Position numbers and translations under genes: made by a program
The notes under the pieces: generated by a model
Seen by the model: only the letters and a program-made list of their open reading frames with translations
The model's database searches: none
Told to the model about the DNA's origin: nothing
Assembly: GCF_000006565.2 (NCBI RefSeq)
Contig: NC_031469.1
Span: 496,001 to 560,000 of the forward strand
DNA: 64,000 nucleotides
Origin: Toxoplasma gondii ME49
Lineage: Eukaryota; Apicomplexa; Conoidasida; Eucoccidiorida; Sarcocystidae
Reading direction: 5' to 3'
Part shown: piece by piece, positions 12,427 to 24,200 of the stretch
Position numbering within the stretch: position 1 is the stretch's first letter
Layout of the letters: every line of letters begins with the position of its first letter

Positions 12427-15400
12427 ATGTCTCGCCCCACGTACACGTTTGTCACGCTTTCTCCCAGCGCCGTCTCCTCCGACGTTCTTTCTTCTCTCCC
12501 TGGCGCTGATTCTCCGTCGCTTTCGGGAGCAGCCACTTCGCCCACGTCATCCGCTCTGATCTTTTCCAGATTTTCCACACAAATCGAAGGTCCAAGTAGC
12601 ATAGCGGATGCCACGCGACCCTCAGCGGTTACTATCAGAGTCGGGCGGAGGCCTTCGCCCCTTTCGGGCTCCACGGGCGCCGTCGCGCCTCCTGTCTCCG
12701 AGTCTGCAGCGCTGATCGGCAGAGCCGTCGACGATGGAGGAGAACGCGTTAAAACGTGGTGTGGGGATGTCTCATCTCCTCTCGCTTCCTCGTCCCAGGA
12801 GTGCTGTTCAGCGAGGCTGACGACGACAGGCGTTACGGAAGAAAGAGCGCAGTCGCGTGGCGAACAATGGCGAAAAGAGAAAGACTATGGGTGCACTGAG
12901 AATGTGAAACAGTCAAGTGTTCCAGGTTCCCTTCCCAAATCAAGTCATGAAACCGATCAAGACGCAAAGTCCGTCGCCTTGTCTCTGCAGAAGTCTGCTC
13001 CGCAGACACGAGCCACAGTTCCTCCAGCCCCACAGAACCTGTCAGCTTCTTCACAGCAATCTCCTCGACTGTCGGGTTGCCTTTTTCGGTCTCAAGCGGC
13101 ATCAACAACCGCACCTCCAAGACAGGCTGGGAGTCTCGCCTCTGACAACGCGTCTTTAGATTCTTTTTTCCCTCCACCCTCCACCCACACGTCCGCTTCT
13201 GGGCCCCCTCAGAAGAAGCCTCTCTCTTCCCTTGTGAAGCCTCTGACGAGTTCGCCACCTTCCTGCCTAGAATCAGAGCGTGTCTCCTCTTCTTCTCGCC
13301 GCAGGGCTGCGGCCCCGCTCGCTGCGGCGCCCACCTTCTCGCCTGTTTGTCTCCCCGCGCCCGCTTTTTCGCCCCCGATCGAGACCCGGCGCTTGTCAGT
13401 GCCGGAGTTCGACGGCCGGGAGCTCCCGGCTCTCGCTCAAGAAGATGCGGCGATGATGCTGAGGGACTTTGCAGCTCTGCTGCAGCGATTGGAATGTCTC
13501 GGGCGCGAGGGGAGCAAGGGGCCCGAGCGGCCGCTCACCAGCGGAGGCAGAGTCGAGGCGACGTTTGTGGAAACCCTGGAATGCGAGGGGCGGCAGTCGC
13601 TTCGCGAGGCGACTGCGTGGAGGCGGCGGCTGCAGGAGCAAGCGATCATGTGTGCGTCGATGCATGCGCGCCTGGAGTATCTTTTTACAGAAGAAAAACG
13701 GCATGTGAAGGAGACCGAGGGCGTGGGAACTGGTGACAAGACACATGGAGAAGCGGACACGGGAGATGCAACCCGGGACCGTCCTCAGGATGGCTGTTCC
13801 CAGTTTCCTGAGGTGCATACGAACTCGTCAGATTCCGCCTTGTGTAGGGGAAAACACGGGGTTTGTCCGGAAACCGAGCAGGCGGCGCGTTCCTCGCGCG
13901 GAGCGTCGGGTAGAGGAAAACTTAGGTCGTGCGACCGAGGTGGACATACAGACGTCGAAGGACGAGAGAGAAACGCCCATGTGCCGGGGGCGGCCAAGAC
14001 GTCAGGAGAGAGGTCAACAGTCGCCGAGAGCAACAGGAGTCGCCTGCATTTGTCAAAGTTACGTCAGGACTTTTCTCGTCTTCAGCACCAGTACGAACGG
14101 CTGCTGCTGCTTCTCGATGCCCAGGTCCTGCCGTTTTCTAGCCGAGAATCAGCAGCGTTTCGAGAGGCCGAGGAGAGAATGGACCCTGCAGCTACCCCAA
14201 GCGCGAGAGAAGCGAACACGACGGACGGTGACAGACACGATCTTCTGCAGCTTCTCGATTTCAGTCACTTCGCTGGAGAATGTGACGATAGGGCATCGAG
14301 AAGGTTCGCCCGAACCCGGAGTGAGGAACGCCCGTCGGCGGTCGCTGCCTCGGGTTTTTCGCAAGGATCTGCACGTCTCCTAGGCCACGGAGGTACGGGA
14401 TCGCTCTCAGGCAGGCCCTCAACTCTCCGCCAAAGGACCGCAGACGCGAAGGCTTCTTCCCCGTCTTTTTTTGCATCTTCTCTCCCGCTCTCTCTTCCAC
14501 CGTATCCCGTTCCCCCGCCTCCACATCCTCTGTTCGCCGAGGTGACCGAGGACGTTCTCCTGCCTCCTCTTCGCTGCGGCCCCTCACGCGCCGGGCCCTC
14601 ACGGCCCGCCACGGGCTGTGGCGAAGGCGCGGCTGCGAGCTCGGAGGGTGCGTCTCCAAGTGTCTCCTTCGTGCCGTCATCGGCCTCTTTGTGGCGCCCA
14701 ACGAGCCTGCAAGAAGTTGACGAGCACCTGGAAGAGACGCAGCGAGAAGAGCAACTCGAACAGCTGCGCCACCTCGAGCAGTGCGTCCACGTTCTGCACG
14801 AACTCCATTTGAATCTTGCGGGAGACGTCGCCGCAGCTGAGGAGCCGATTTTGACTGCAGTCGACGAAACAGAGAATGCGTGCGGCCAGGTCGCGCAGGC
14901 CAATCGCGAGCTCGTCGACGCCAGTCTCCGCCGGAGTCGATGGTGGGGCCTGCAGGGCGGGGGCGCTGCTGCCGCCGCCGGCGTCGTTGTGGGAGCCGCC
15001 GCCGCCGGACCTGCTGGTGCCCTGGCGGGCGCGGTCATAGGCGCCGTCTTGGGCGCGGGCTCCGGGGGGGCGCTCCGGCGACAGCACCGCAAGAAAATTA
15101 AGAAGATCGGCGAGAGACTCGAGCGACGGCGACGCCGGCCGCCCCTCCAGGCCCGCGGGGCCCGAAATGGAGCCTTGGTGGAGGAAGACGACGCGGTCGA
15201 GGAGACACCGGAGAGGGAAGACAGGGAAGGAGAGGGCGAGAGGAAAGAACGCGGAGAGAGACACCGAGGCCAGGATTCAGTGAGACTCGAACGAAAACTT
15301 GGAAGACAAGGAAGAAAAGCAAGGATACGAGAAAGAAGAGCAGAGATCCCGGAAAAAAGAGAACGAACTCGAGGCGCAGTGCCCTGGATACCCTCAGTTG

Positions 15401-16242
15401 CTGCATTCGGTGTCGCCGCTCCTCGGCTGGACCGCGTAGCGGCTCCTACCGCTCTTCATGGGTCTTTGCAGTCGCTTTCGGGGTTATTCAGCGCTGGGTC
15501 GACGACGCACGCAAGCGAGGCACAGCTAGCTGACCACGCCGACCATCTTTCGGTGCATTTTGGGACGAGCCGGGGGTCTCTTGCTCACTCTTCCTCTTCC
15601 GCTTCTTCGGCTTATTTTGCAAGGTCGACTCTCTCTTCACGGGCGCTATGGGGCGGCAGCTCGCGGGTCGAAGACCCGCCGTCGATACTGCCAGACTCTA
15701 ATGTCTCTGAAAAACAATGTGCGCCGGAAACGGCAAGTTTGTCTTTCTCGTTTCCTTTCTCGAGTGGAGGCGCGTCAGCATTTCCACCTTCATCCAGCGT
15801 CCAGCGGCGCGAGGCGCGGGGACAAGAAAGGAGAAGAGAAAGGAGCGAAGAAGCCACCTTGAGCGTTTCTTCTCGTGTCCTGTCTTCGCAAAGAGACAGT
15901 GCCGGACGGCGAGGAACGGAGGGATTTGACTGCCATGCGAGACAGCAAGGTCTCTTGAGAGACCCAGAGCGGAGTACAGGAGCAGCGAAGAGAGACGGAG
16001 TGCAAGAGCCGCAGCCGGAGGGGACACACGAAAGAGAGAGACACCGTGGTATCAGGGAGCTGGTAGAACAGTCGAGAAGGGAAGGAGATGCTGAGAGACA
16101 GAGCGTCAAGGGGCGCCTTTCGCGGGTTCCGCGTTCTTCGGGCCTCCCGCGGGTCAGCTGGATCTTGCGCTCTTCAGGAGCTGGACTGTGGGGGGCTCCG
16201 CCGGCCTCGGCTAGGGTCGCGGGGCCAAAGGAGACAGGTTGA
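12427..16242 (+). CDS. SNARE-like protein with Gly/Ala-rich hydrophobic hairpin, syntaxin-17-like
   Basis: Single open frame of 1,271 residues, taken from the first ATG (12427); the frame is open 45 codons further up but without ATG. Residues 1-760 are Ser/Pro/Arg-rich, with some helical stretches near 340-420 and 530-560. Residues about 770-833 form heptads of hydrophobic residues resembling a SNARE motif. Residues 841-883 are almost all Gly, Ala, Val, Leu and Ile, long enough for two short membrane passes with a GPAG turn, and are followed by a basic cluster (RRQHRKKIKK). That order (SNARE, glycine-zipper hairpin, basic tail) is characteristic of syntaxin-17, which acts at ER/mitochondria contacts and in autophagosome-lysosome fusion. 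Odd points are Ala at the aligned zero layer (residue 804), and about 390 residues after the hairpin, first very basic and then Ser-rich. Membrane fusion or tethering is inference; a non-SNARE coiled-coil membrane protein is the alternative. Confidence 0.7.
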   Translation: MSRPTYTFVTLSPSAVSSDVLSSLPGADSPSLSGAATSPTSSALIFSRFSTQIEGPSSIADATRPSAVTIRVGRRPSPLSGSTGAVAPPVSESAALIGRAVDDGGERVKTWCGDVSSPLASSSQECCSARLTTTGVTEERAQSRGEQWRKEKDYGCTENVKQSSVPGSLPKSSHETDQDAKSVALSLQKSAPQTRATVPPAPQNLSASSQQSPRLSGCLFRSQAASTTAPPRQAGSLASDNASLDSFFPPPSTHTSASGPPQKKPLSSLVKPLTSSPPSCLESERVSSSSRRRAAAPLAAAPTFSPVCLPAPAFSPPIETRRLSVPEFDGRELPALAQEDAAMMLRDFAALLQRLECLGREGSKGPERPLTSGGRVEATFVETLECEGRQSLREATAWRRRLQEQAIMCASMHARLEYLFTEEKRHVKETEGVGTGDKTHGEADTGDATRDRPQDGCSQFPEVHTNSSDSALCRGKHGVCPETEQAARSSRGASGRGKLRSCDRGGHTDVEGRERNAHVPGAAKTSGERSTVAESNRSRLHLSKLRQDFSRLQHQYERLLLLLDAQVLPFSSRESAAFREAEERMDPAATPSAREANTTDGDRHDLLQLLDFSHFAGECDDRASRRFARTRSEERPSAVAASGFSQGSARLLGHGGTGSLSGRPSTLRQRTADAKASSPSFFASSLPLSLPPYPVPPPPHPLFAEVTEDVLLPPLRCGPSRAGPSRPATGCGEGAAASSEGASPSVSFVPSSASLWRPTSLQEVDEHLEETQREEQLEQLRHLEQCVHVLHELHLNLAGDVAAAEEPILTAVDETENACGQVAQANRELVDASLRRSRWWGLQGGGAAAAAGVVVGAAAAGPAGALAGAVIGAVLGAGSGGALRRQHRKKIKKIGERLERRRRRPPLQARGARNGALVEEDDAVEETPEREDREGEGERKERGERHRGQDSVRLERKLGRQGRKARIRERRAEIPEKRERTRGAVPWIPSVAAFGVAAPRLDRVAAPTALHGSLQSLSGLFSAGSTTHASEAQLADHADHLSVHFGTSRGSLAHSSSSASSAYFARSTLSSRALWGGSSRVEDPPSILPDSNVSEKQCAPETASLSFSFPFSSGGASAFPPSSSVQRREARGQERRRERSEEATLSVSSRVLSSQRDSAGRRGTEGFDCHARQQGLLRDPERSTGAAKRDGVQEPQPEGTHERERHRGIRELVEQSRREGDAERQSVKGRLSRVPRSSGLPRVSWILRSSGAGLWGAPPASARVAGPKETG

Positions 16243-19200
16243 AGCGACTCCATTTATACAGTCCTCGAGTCATGTGGATTAGAAGACACACGGATACGAA
16301 TAAGGCTCTCGGTTTCTTGGACGCAGTTGAGATTTGCGTCTAGATCTACATACAGGTTGGCTTTCGTATGTGCGAGACGATTTTGTGAAGAGGGCAACCA
16401 GAGTGGTAGCTGGTCGTGAGGCACTTGCACACAGATCACGAATAGGATACATAGGTCTGTCGGCAAGGATGGTGGCTTTTTGACGAGGGGTATTTAGCTC
16501 TTGCATGCTGTCTGGTTGCACAAGCCGCGACAATGAAGGTGTTCAGAGACGTGGGTGCAGACACGCCTCGAACCGCAAACTTGCTTCCATGTTTAAACCC
16601 TAGGGAAGTCTCCCAAGCTCGACTTCTGTTTTCGATGGAAAATGTAAAATGCTCAACGAGAACAGCTCTTTTACGAGAGATTGTAGTAGACACGAAAGTG
16701 GTCTTTGCAATGTGCCGCGCACTGCGGTGACTTTCTTTCTCTTTGGAACTCCATTTCGCTTCTTTTCTTACTTTGTAAAGAGGGATAGACTCACACTGAC
16801 GGGGTCTCGACGCTGTTTCGTCGTCTTGCTGTAGGGCTGCTGCCCGCCGTTGCAAGGCGGAGGTAGAGACGTTTGAGTGGAAAAGTTCTTTTTCCTCTCG
16901 TTATTTCCTTGCTTTCCGAAGATGCCACTCGAACCTTGTCAGATGAACCTTTCCGGCTTCTGCTTTTTCACCAGGTTCGCCGTTTTCACCCGCTTTCAGT
17001 ACCCCAAATTGTGTCTCCTCACTCTGGCTCTGTCTCTTCTTGCGTGGTTTTCTTCACTCTCAGATCTGTCTTTTCCTCTGTCCTTCGGCTTGTCCAACAC
17101 ATCCGCTTGTTTAGGAAATGTTTTAGAACTAGTACGAGACGCGCGAATTTGGGAAAGGGAAGCGAAAGGAAATCGTGTAGTTTCACCCCTGTGTCTGTGA
17201 CTGAATGACGTATACGCATATGGAGCGACCGTCCCTGACTCTGCATCACGTCGAAATGAGAAAAAATCGATATTCACTACGAGGCAACTTGAATTGCACT
17301 CGCCCATGCCAACGAGGAAACGGGGAGGCATCCGACCAAATCACATCGAACGCATTGAAATACGTCACTATAGTCGCCGAAACTTCACGCATTTCCTAGC
17401 GCTCCAGGAGGTCAAGAAAGAATTTCTCTTGCTCAACCTTGGCATGGCCGCCGGGAACTCCGAACTGGGCCGCCACAGAAGATATTAATAAAAGAGAACC
17501 ACCACAGTTACACCCCCGCGTCCTCCACAGCGAGGTGGAATTAAGAGACAAATAATACAACAGAAAGGAAGACGCTTTAGCGTGTAGTTTCCTGTCTTCT
17601 CCTCTCGTCCTCCAGTGACACTATGGGTGTTCGGTGCTATCTTGGAATTCTTTAATCCGTAAGTGTATGGCTCTCTAGTTACGAACCAGCCGATGTGCAA
17701 GAACCGCATTGTCGCAGGAATCTTTTGTAGGTCATTCCAGGGTGTTCAGTGGGTTCTATTTCTACAATAATAACTGAAATCTTAAATAAGGCGAAGGACC
17801 TGCATGCACATGGAATAGATTTATAGTGTGTTGGAGCACACTGCTTAATTCGATTGTCCACAGATATCTCCGAACATTTTATAAACGTCCCAAGTATCAT
17901 CTGAAATGCACAGATGGGCATAATGCGCTACACAATACTATACTGGTTCCTCCTGCACAAGAACTCATACACATACTTCAAGGAAGCTAAAAGAACTATG
18001 AAACTGCAGACACTCATCCGAGAACACCACTCCCGCTCCTGTAGATCCCACATCCTGGACGCAAAGCGCTTACTGGGCGCTCCCCCCCTAGTCTTTTGTG
18101 CAAGGCGCGAGACACGCAACGGGATAGATACACAATGAGTTACCTCACGCCCGGTCTCCAGAAAATGCTTATAAGCAAACCTGCCCTAGAGAAGATTACT
18201 CCCAGTCGTATCCACCTGCAAGCCACGTAGCCTGCGGCTAAGTTATGTCAGGCGCGTGCTCCGTCCAGTCAGATTCCTTTCCCGCCACAGCTGGTGACTG
18301 TTGTGACTGCGTGATTTACATTGTGCCCCCACTTTCCTAGTTACAGGAACGGTCTTCGCTGACGTCGGTTTTCTATAGAAGTCGCAACACAGGAGAGAAA
18401 GAAGCGACTGTGAAACGCCGTCTTTCCTCGTTAACACATTCGTGCGAAATGCCTCGGGTTCCGGAGTACGGAAGAAACTGCATTTTGCGGTGCACCAGGC
18501 CCTCTTAGGTATTTCTAAACCCTTGCAAGGTCCGTCCGACTGCAGCAAAAAAAGTTGTTCGGTTTCGCTAACTCCACAGGACTGTGTGAAATGCAAAACG
18601 GCCGGTGGACAACCAATATGCCGCCCCATGTGTATCATTCCTTCCAGGTCTTTTTCGGGAGGGTTATCGATCCAAGGACCCTGTAGACTACGGTTTTACT
18701 GCCTCACGCATATTCGCAGTTTCCTGGCCCACGGACTCTGTGAAAACGACGAAGTCACCCGTTGGTTTTTATCCTTTAACGCAGCATTTCTTCCTGGGAG
18801 CTCCGGAGGCGAGTAGGTCGGGTGTTCGACGAATCAGAGCCGGTACGTGTCCGATTACCCGTCCGTCGTTCACTGACGAAACACAGAACCACCTTATGGT
18901 TCGAGAGTTTCGATGCAGCCTGCTCGCTGGTGTAAATCCTCCTTACCTTAGCCAGTGGACTGCGCTAGAGTCTGACACAAGATTGAGGATTCCGCATTCG
19001 GACAAGCTCGGTCAAGGTGTATGCATACCCGAGCAGCGGCCTGTGATTCATCTCCAGCCGGTGGGTCGTCCCGGAGTGTGTTACACATGTATGAAGCGCA
19101 AAAATGGACATAAAGAACCGGAGGAACTTTGTGCATTACTGTCTGTTGCCTGTTTGCCTCTCTCCAGACTTTCTCCCGCCTCTCTTTTACCGACGGAACT

Positions 19201-21288
19201 GTATACGCAGCTGTCGTTCGGCTCGCTGAACAGGTGCCCAGACAGCAGACCGACAAAAGTCTTTCCCCCCGTCCTCGCATCCCGTCTTTTTCGTGATACA
19301 TGACCTCCTCTGTTTCTCTGTGAACAACGCGGAAGATAGCTGAAACTGCACGGACGGGAAAGGACGGGGGTCTGGCGAAAACGACGAGGGAAAACCTCAG
19401 TTTGCGTGCATGCAAATCGCTCCCCCGCGAAGTTTTTCTCCCTGCCTTCTACGCCGACAGCGAGGAGACGGCTGACAGAGCGCCGGTTGAGTGACACACT
19501 AAATCGCTTTGTGCTGGCGCATCAAAGGTAAACGCTTTTTTTTTTCTACTCGAGGTGAAAGCAAGACTCTTGTGGTGTGGTTCCCCCGCTGTGCCGAACA
19601 GAGTCCGTTGGAAACCACTTGCCCGCTGTCGATTCTGGCACCGAGTGGGACCTGCTCGTTTACTCTTTCTCCACTCCGGCTGAAATGATCTCGTTTCTTC
19701 ACAATTCGTTTCCCATTCACGCGAGAAACGTCGCGGTGTTCACTCTTCCCAACACCTGCTCTGGCGCCGGCCTTTCCTCCTCTTCTTTGTCTCCGTGCAC
19801 TTCAGAAGGTCGCTTCTTCCGCAGTCCAGCGGATCGCCGACTTCCTGTTTCTCGAAAGTCGCCGCCCTTCGTATGCAAAACGCGACAAAGGCAGATCTCA
19901 AGTGAACTCCACTGTGCGCTGGAAGAAGGGAAGACGCTGTAGGGATGCTCTAAAGTTGGATGAGCGTCGCTCCCGTGTGTTGACTGCTGGAGATCGTACC
20001 CGTCTGCCGAAACAAGGATGCATCTAGGATGTTGTCCGTTTTTCGGGAAACGAGCTTAACAGTTCAGTTCTGAATCGAGACAGCGAAGGAGAGGCGATCG
20101 ATTTTTTCCTGCCTCGCTTCGCCCAGGGTTCACGGACTCCGTGTCGCGCCGCTGAGAGGGGCCGAGACTGCGGCGTCGTACAAATCGTCGCTATTCCTGC
20201 AGATCTCCGCTCCCCTCCTTCCTTGTATTTTTTCTCTCATTTCCTCAGCCAGACGTTGAGCCTCTTGGCAGTCGCATTCGTTGCTTGTCGGCACTTTCGC
20301 CTCTCGAGGTCCGCCTCAGGAACCGCGTTCGTGTCTGTACACCCCGGAGTCCCAAACTTCCGCGTCTCTTCTGAGTTCTTTCTGCCCCTCTCTTCCGCGC
20401 CAGGCTTCCCTTGTTTTTTTTTATTCCCTAGGTCGTGTTTGTACGCTCGTCTTTCCCTTTGGTTTTCCGACGTCTCTTCCCGCAGTTTAGAGTCAGGCTC
20501 TTCGTCGACGCCCTCTGCTGATCTTTGATTCTTCGCTTCCTTTCTTTTCCAATTTCCCATTTTCTGGTCTTCCCCATCCTCGAGTCTCGTGGCTGTGTTC
20601 TCTGCATTTTCTCCACCTTTGTTTTTATCCCTCCGTCCGTTCTCTAAGAAAGGACCCGTCCCGTTCCTTGCATCGAAACCTCTTTACCTCAGTGTCTCTC
20701 CATTTGTCGTTTCCACTTGAATCTGCTGTGTCGCCGTTTCCCCGCGACTCTTGCCTCTTTTCACCTCAGCTCGAGCTCGCGGGCCTTCGCTCCCCCATCG
20801 TCCTGTTTCCTCATCTCTGAGTCCGAAAGACCATTTGACTTTTTGCCCCTCTGCTTCTCTCCTCAGTCTGCGTTTCTCCTCGATTTGTTTGTGGCTGAAA
20901 TTGCTTGTAAAGCGCTTATGGCCCGGAGGCCTCGAACACCCGCACAACCAGAGGAAGGATTCGGGTCCTGGGAAATACGAGACCGCGTTGCAGCTTTGAA
21001 AACGATTTCCGGCCGCTCACTGCACAACTTTTGACCCAAAGGAGTTCTTCGTTGTCTGTATCTGAAAGCGGCATCCAGGATTCGAAGACTGCAGCTGTGT
21101 TTTCTGCTTCGATCGCAAACGACCCCGAAGCGTTTCGGCATCGATCGTGTCTCGCAGCGGTTCTTGACAGGCGGGCTGTGTTGACTTGGTGAACCGTCGG
21201 TGTTGAAGCTCGCAGCAGCGAAGCTCTTCGACTTCCGTGGACGGAGTCTCGCAGTACTTTACCTTTTCTCTGCAGATGTGACGGGACG
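16243..21288. other. intergenic region, 5 kb
   Basis: It lies between the SNARE-like gene and PRP5, both on the plus strand, so it should hold the first gene's 3' untranslated region and PRP5's promoter and leader. Open frames up to about 230 codons occur (for example 18605-19303 plus and 18948-19415 minus). They begin with non-ATG codons, overlap one another on both strands, and have no motif or matched splice sites. From about 19500 to 21280 the plus strand is pyrimidine-rich. I see no RNA gene. Confidence 0.45.
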
Positions 21289-24200
21289 ATGAGTTCGTCT
21301 TCTTCTTCTCGTCGGAGGCGACACTCCGACTTCTCCAGCGACGACGGCCACCACCACCGCGCGTTTTCTCGCTCCTACTACGACCCGTCTCGGAGATCCA
21401 GACGCGACTCTGAGGAAAGAGACCGCAATTCTTCTTCGCTCCACTACTCCCGGCACTCCTCCTCTCGGCCGCCCTCGGAGAGAGACGCTGGACGACACAG
21501 CAGCCGGCGAGAGCGAGAAGAAGAGCGAGGCTCCCGATCCAGCAGATCTGGACGCCAAGAGAGAAGAAACGACGAAGGAAGCGAGAGAAGAACCGAGGGG
21601 AAAAGTGGGAAGAGACGCGACGAAAGGAGTCAAGGAAGAAGCGAGAGAAGAAGCGTCGCGCCCGATGAGAGACACGGCGGCTACGACAGAGGTAACGACA
21701 CAGACAAGAGCGAGAGAGGAAGCAGAGGACGAAGACAGAGCGAAAGCGACAGCCGGTCGCCTTCCAGAGAAAAGAGGCGGCGCCAAAGACGCAAGGACCG
21801 TGAGGCTGAACGGGAGAGATACAGCTCAAGTCGAGGACGAGACGAGAGAGACAGACGGAGACACGACCGCCTGTCCGGCTCGGACTCGGGGAGCGACGGC
21901 GAACGAGAGACCAAGCGGAGGCGCAGAAGTGCAGAGAAGAGCGAGGCCAGGGAGGAGAAAGTCCAGAGAGGGTTAGAGAAATGCAAAAGTCTCGAGAACA
22001 AGCCCCGAGAGAAGACGGACAAAGGCGCCGAAGAAGAACGGAAAACGCGCCTTGAGCGATTCAAACAACTCGCGAAAGAGACGTCCCCAAATGGAGAAAA
22101 AGACCTCAAGACTTCTTCTCCCGCAAAGGAACGATCTGCCTCGCCTTCAATTTCCTCGAAAAAAATCGAGCGTCCAGAGCAGGAGGCTGCAGAGGCTGCG
22201 ACTCAAGGCCCTACGTCTCAGACGAGCAAAGAAGGCTCGAAGATAAGCCGCCTCGAGCGTTTCAAAGCCCTCCAGCAGCTGAAGCCGACTTCTGGTTCGC
22301 CTCCGTCGCTTCTCGCACCTCAGGCCTCCACTTCTGACAGTCGAGCTACGGTCTTCTCTGCAGAGAAGGAGAAGCACGGCGCTTCGGAGAAGCCCGCCGG
22401 GACGACGAGCTTTCAGGCGCCGAGCTCGAAAGTGTCTTTGGCGCCCTCTGGAGACAAAAGGGACACCCCACAGCCGCGGCTCCGGCGCCTCGGAGACTCC
22501 GCGGCAGTCCAGGCAGCCAAGGCCGCCGCCTCAGCTGCCGCGACCGCGGTCGCGACTCTGGCTGCGCAGACGCTTTCGGCGAGCCGAGGCGGACGCGAGG
22601 CCGGCGAGAAGAACAAAGTTGAGGAGGCCCGAGAAGGCAGCGAGAAGAAGCCTGCAGGCTGGGGCGAGAGCAGAGAGACCAGCGGAGACGCGGGACAGAA
22701 GCCGAGCGCGCCTCTGGGCGCCAATATCGACGTGATCTATGGAGGCGAGAGGCTGAGGAAGACTGTGAAGGCTGGCGGCGAAGCTGTGGCGCCCGGAGGC
22801 CGCGACAAGGGAGCTGTGGAGGACAGAGAAGGGAGAGAAGAGACGAAAGGAGACGACGGGGACGTGGAGACACAAGAGACACAGGAGGCGCAGGAGACCG
22901 AGGGCGTCGAGGACGAACAAGGTCGACAAGGAAATGGGTCGAAGAAGAAAATGAGCAAAGCGAAGGAAAGGAAACAACGCCAACAGTTTTTGCTCAGAAC
23001 GATTGCGATGAAGACACAGAGCGAAAACACCGCAGACGATCCTCTCGATGCATTCATGACGGCTCTCGAGTCAGAAGCGAAGGAAGAGGTGAGATACAGA
23101 CGTTGTCGGGGGTTCTACAAGTGCTGGAGTTCCGTATCCGTCATCCCTGCTTGGTTGGAAACTCGAGTTGCTAACAGCGTTGGTATCTGGAAGCAAAGTA
23201 GAACCAGTTCGGTGGGAAGGTGTGTGGTAGAAGCCCAGATTCAAGTCGAGAAATGCGTGTCAGAAAACGTAAAACGGAGAAATTCTGTACCAGATGGAGC
23301 GCGCAAAGTAGTTTCCGTGACGCCACCGAGAAGCGGGTCGCATGCGTGTAACGTGCTTCGCGTTTTTCCATAACCAACCATTTCCGGTTTACTCGCTTTC
23401 AGCTGACTTCTCTTTGACCTTGCAACGGCAACGGTGCTCATTAAAGGCGCGTTTGCTTCTAGGAGAGTCTTTGTAATCCACACCAAGGGCCTTTCAACAG
23501 CGACTGTAACCTGCAGAGAAGCAACAACGCTAGTTGACCTACAACTCGGAACTCCATTTCAAAAGTATAACACGGAGTGTAGCGACCGCCTTTCCGGAAG
23601 GCAGGACGTTTGAGAAGAGTGTGCCGATGGAGACAGTGTCTCTCGATAACTCGTGGACTGCTTCGCATGATACTTAGATCTGTGCACTACCAGTTGGGGT
23701 TTCAGCAAGTTCTCTGCTCCTCGACATCACGGCGATTCATTTACATGGCGTCTTGGTTGTATATCCAACACATAAAATTGTGGCGTCAAAAGGACTGTTA
23801 TTCACAGTCGGGTCTTTGGTAGCGTTGATTTCCTATTCATGTTCTATGCGTTCTCACATCCGCGTATATTCGAGAAACGAGATTTGTGTGCATGACCAAA
23901 GAATCCCTTAATAACATGGACAACACGCTCTAGGCGTACTCCATGAATTTGCGTTACCACTGATCTGCAGGCAGTTTGCCCTCTGCCTACCGTCTACAAT
24001 TGTGTATGTTGTGTCCTCATGAATAACGAAATAACCGAAGTCGTCCCGGTAAAAATCTACAGTTTTGGCTTAAAGCAATGACAAGGAACTTGGTTGTCTG
24101 CGTTTTCCCCGTTTCTACAGCTGGATGCAGCGAAGGAGGAGGAACGCGGTAGGGTCGCACAACTGCGGTGTCTGAACACGAAGGGCAAGAAGGAAGCTGC

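Noticed and set aside
14265..15264. Two long minus-strand frames (14265-15092 and 14677-15264) inside the SNARE-like gene
   Set aside because: They are antisense shadows of GC-rich Ala/Gly/Glu codons in the plus-strand gene. They have no motifs, and the plus-strand protein has a coherent domain order.
18605..19303. Plus-strand frame of 232 codons in the long spacer
   Set aside because: It starts at GTG with no in-frame ATG near its beginning, and it overlaps minus-strand frames of similar length. It has no motif or clear splice site.
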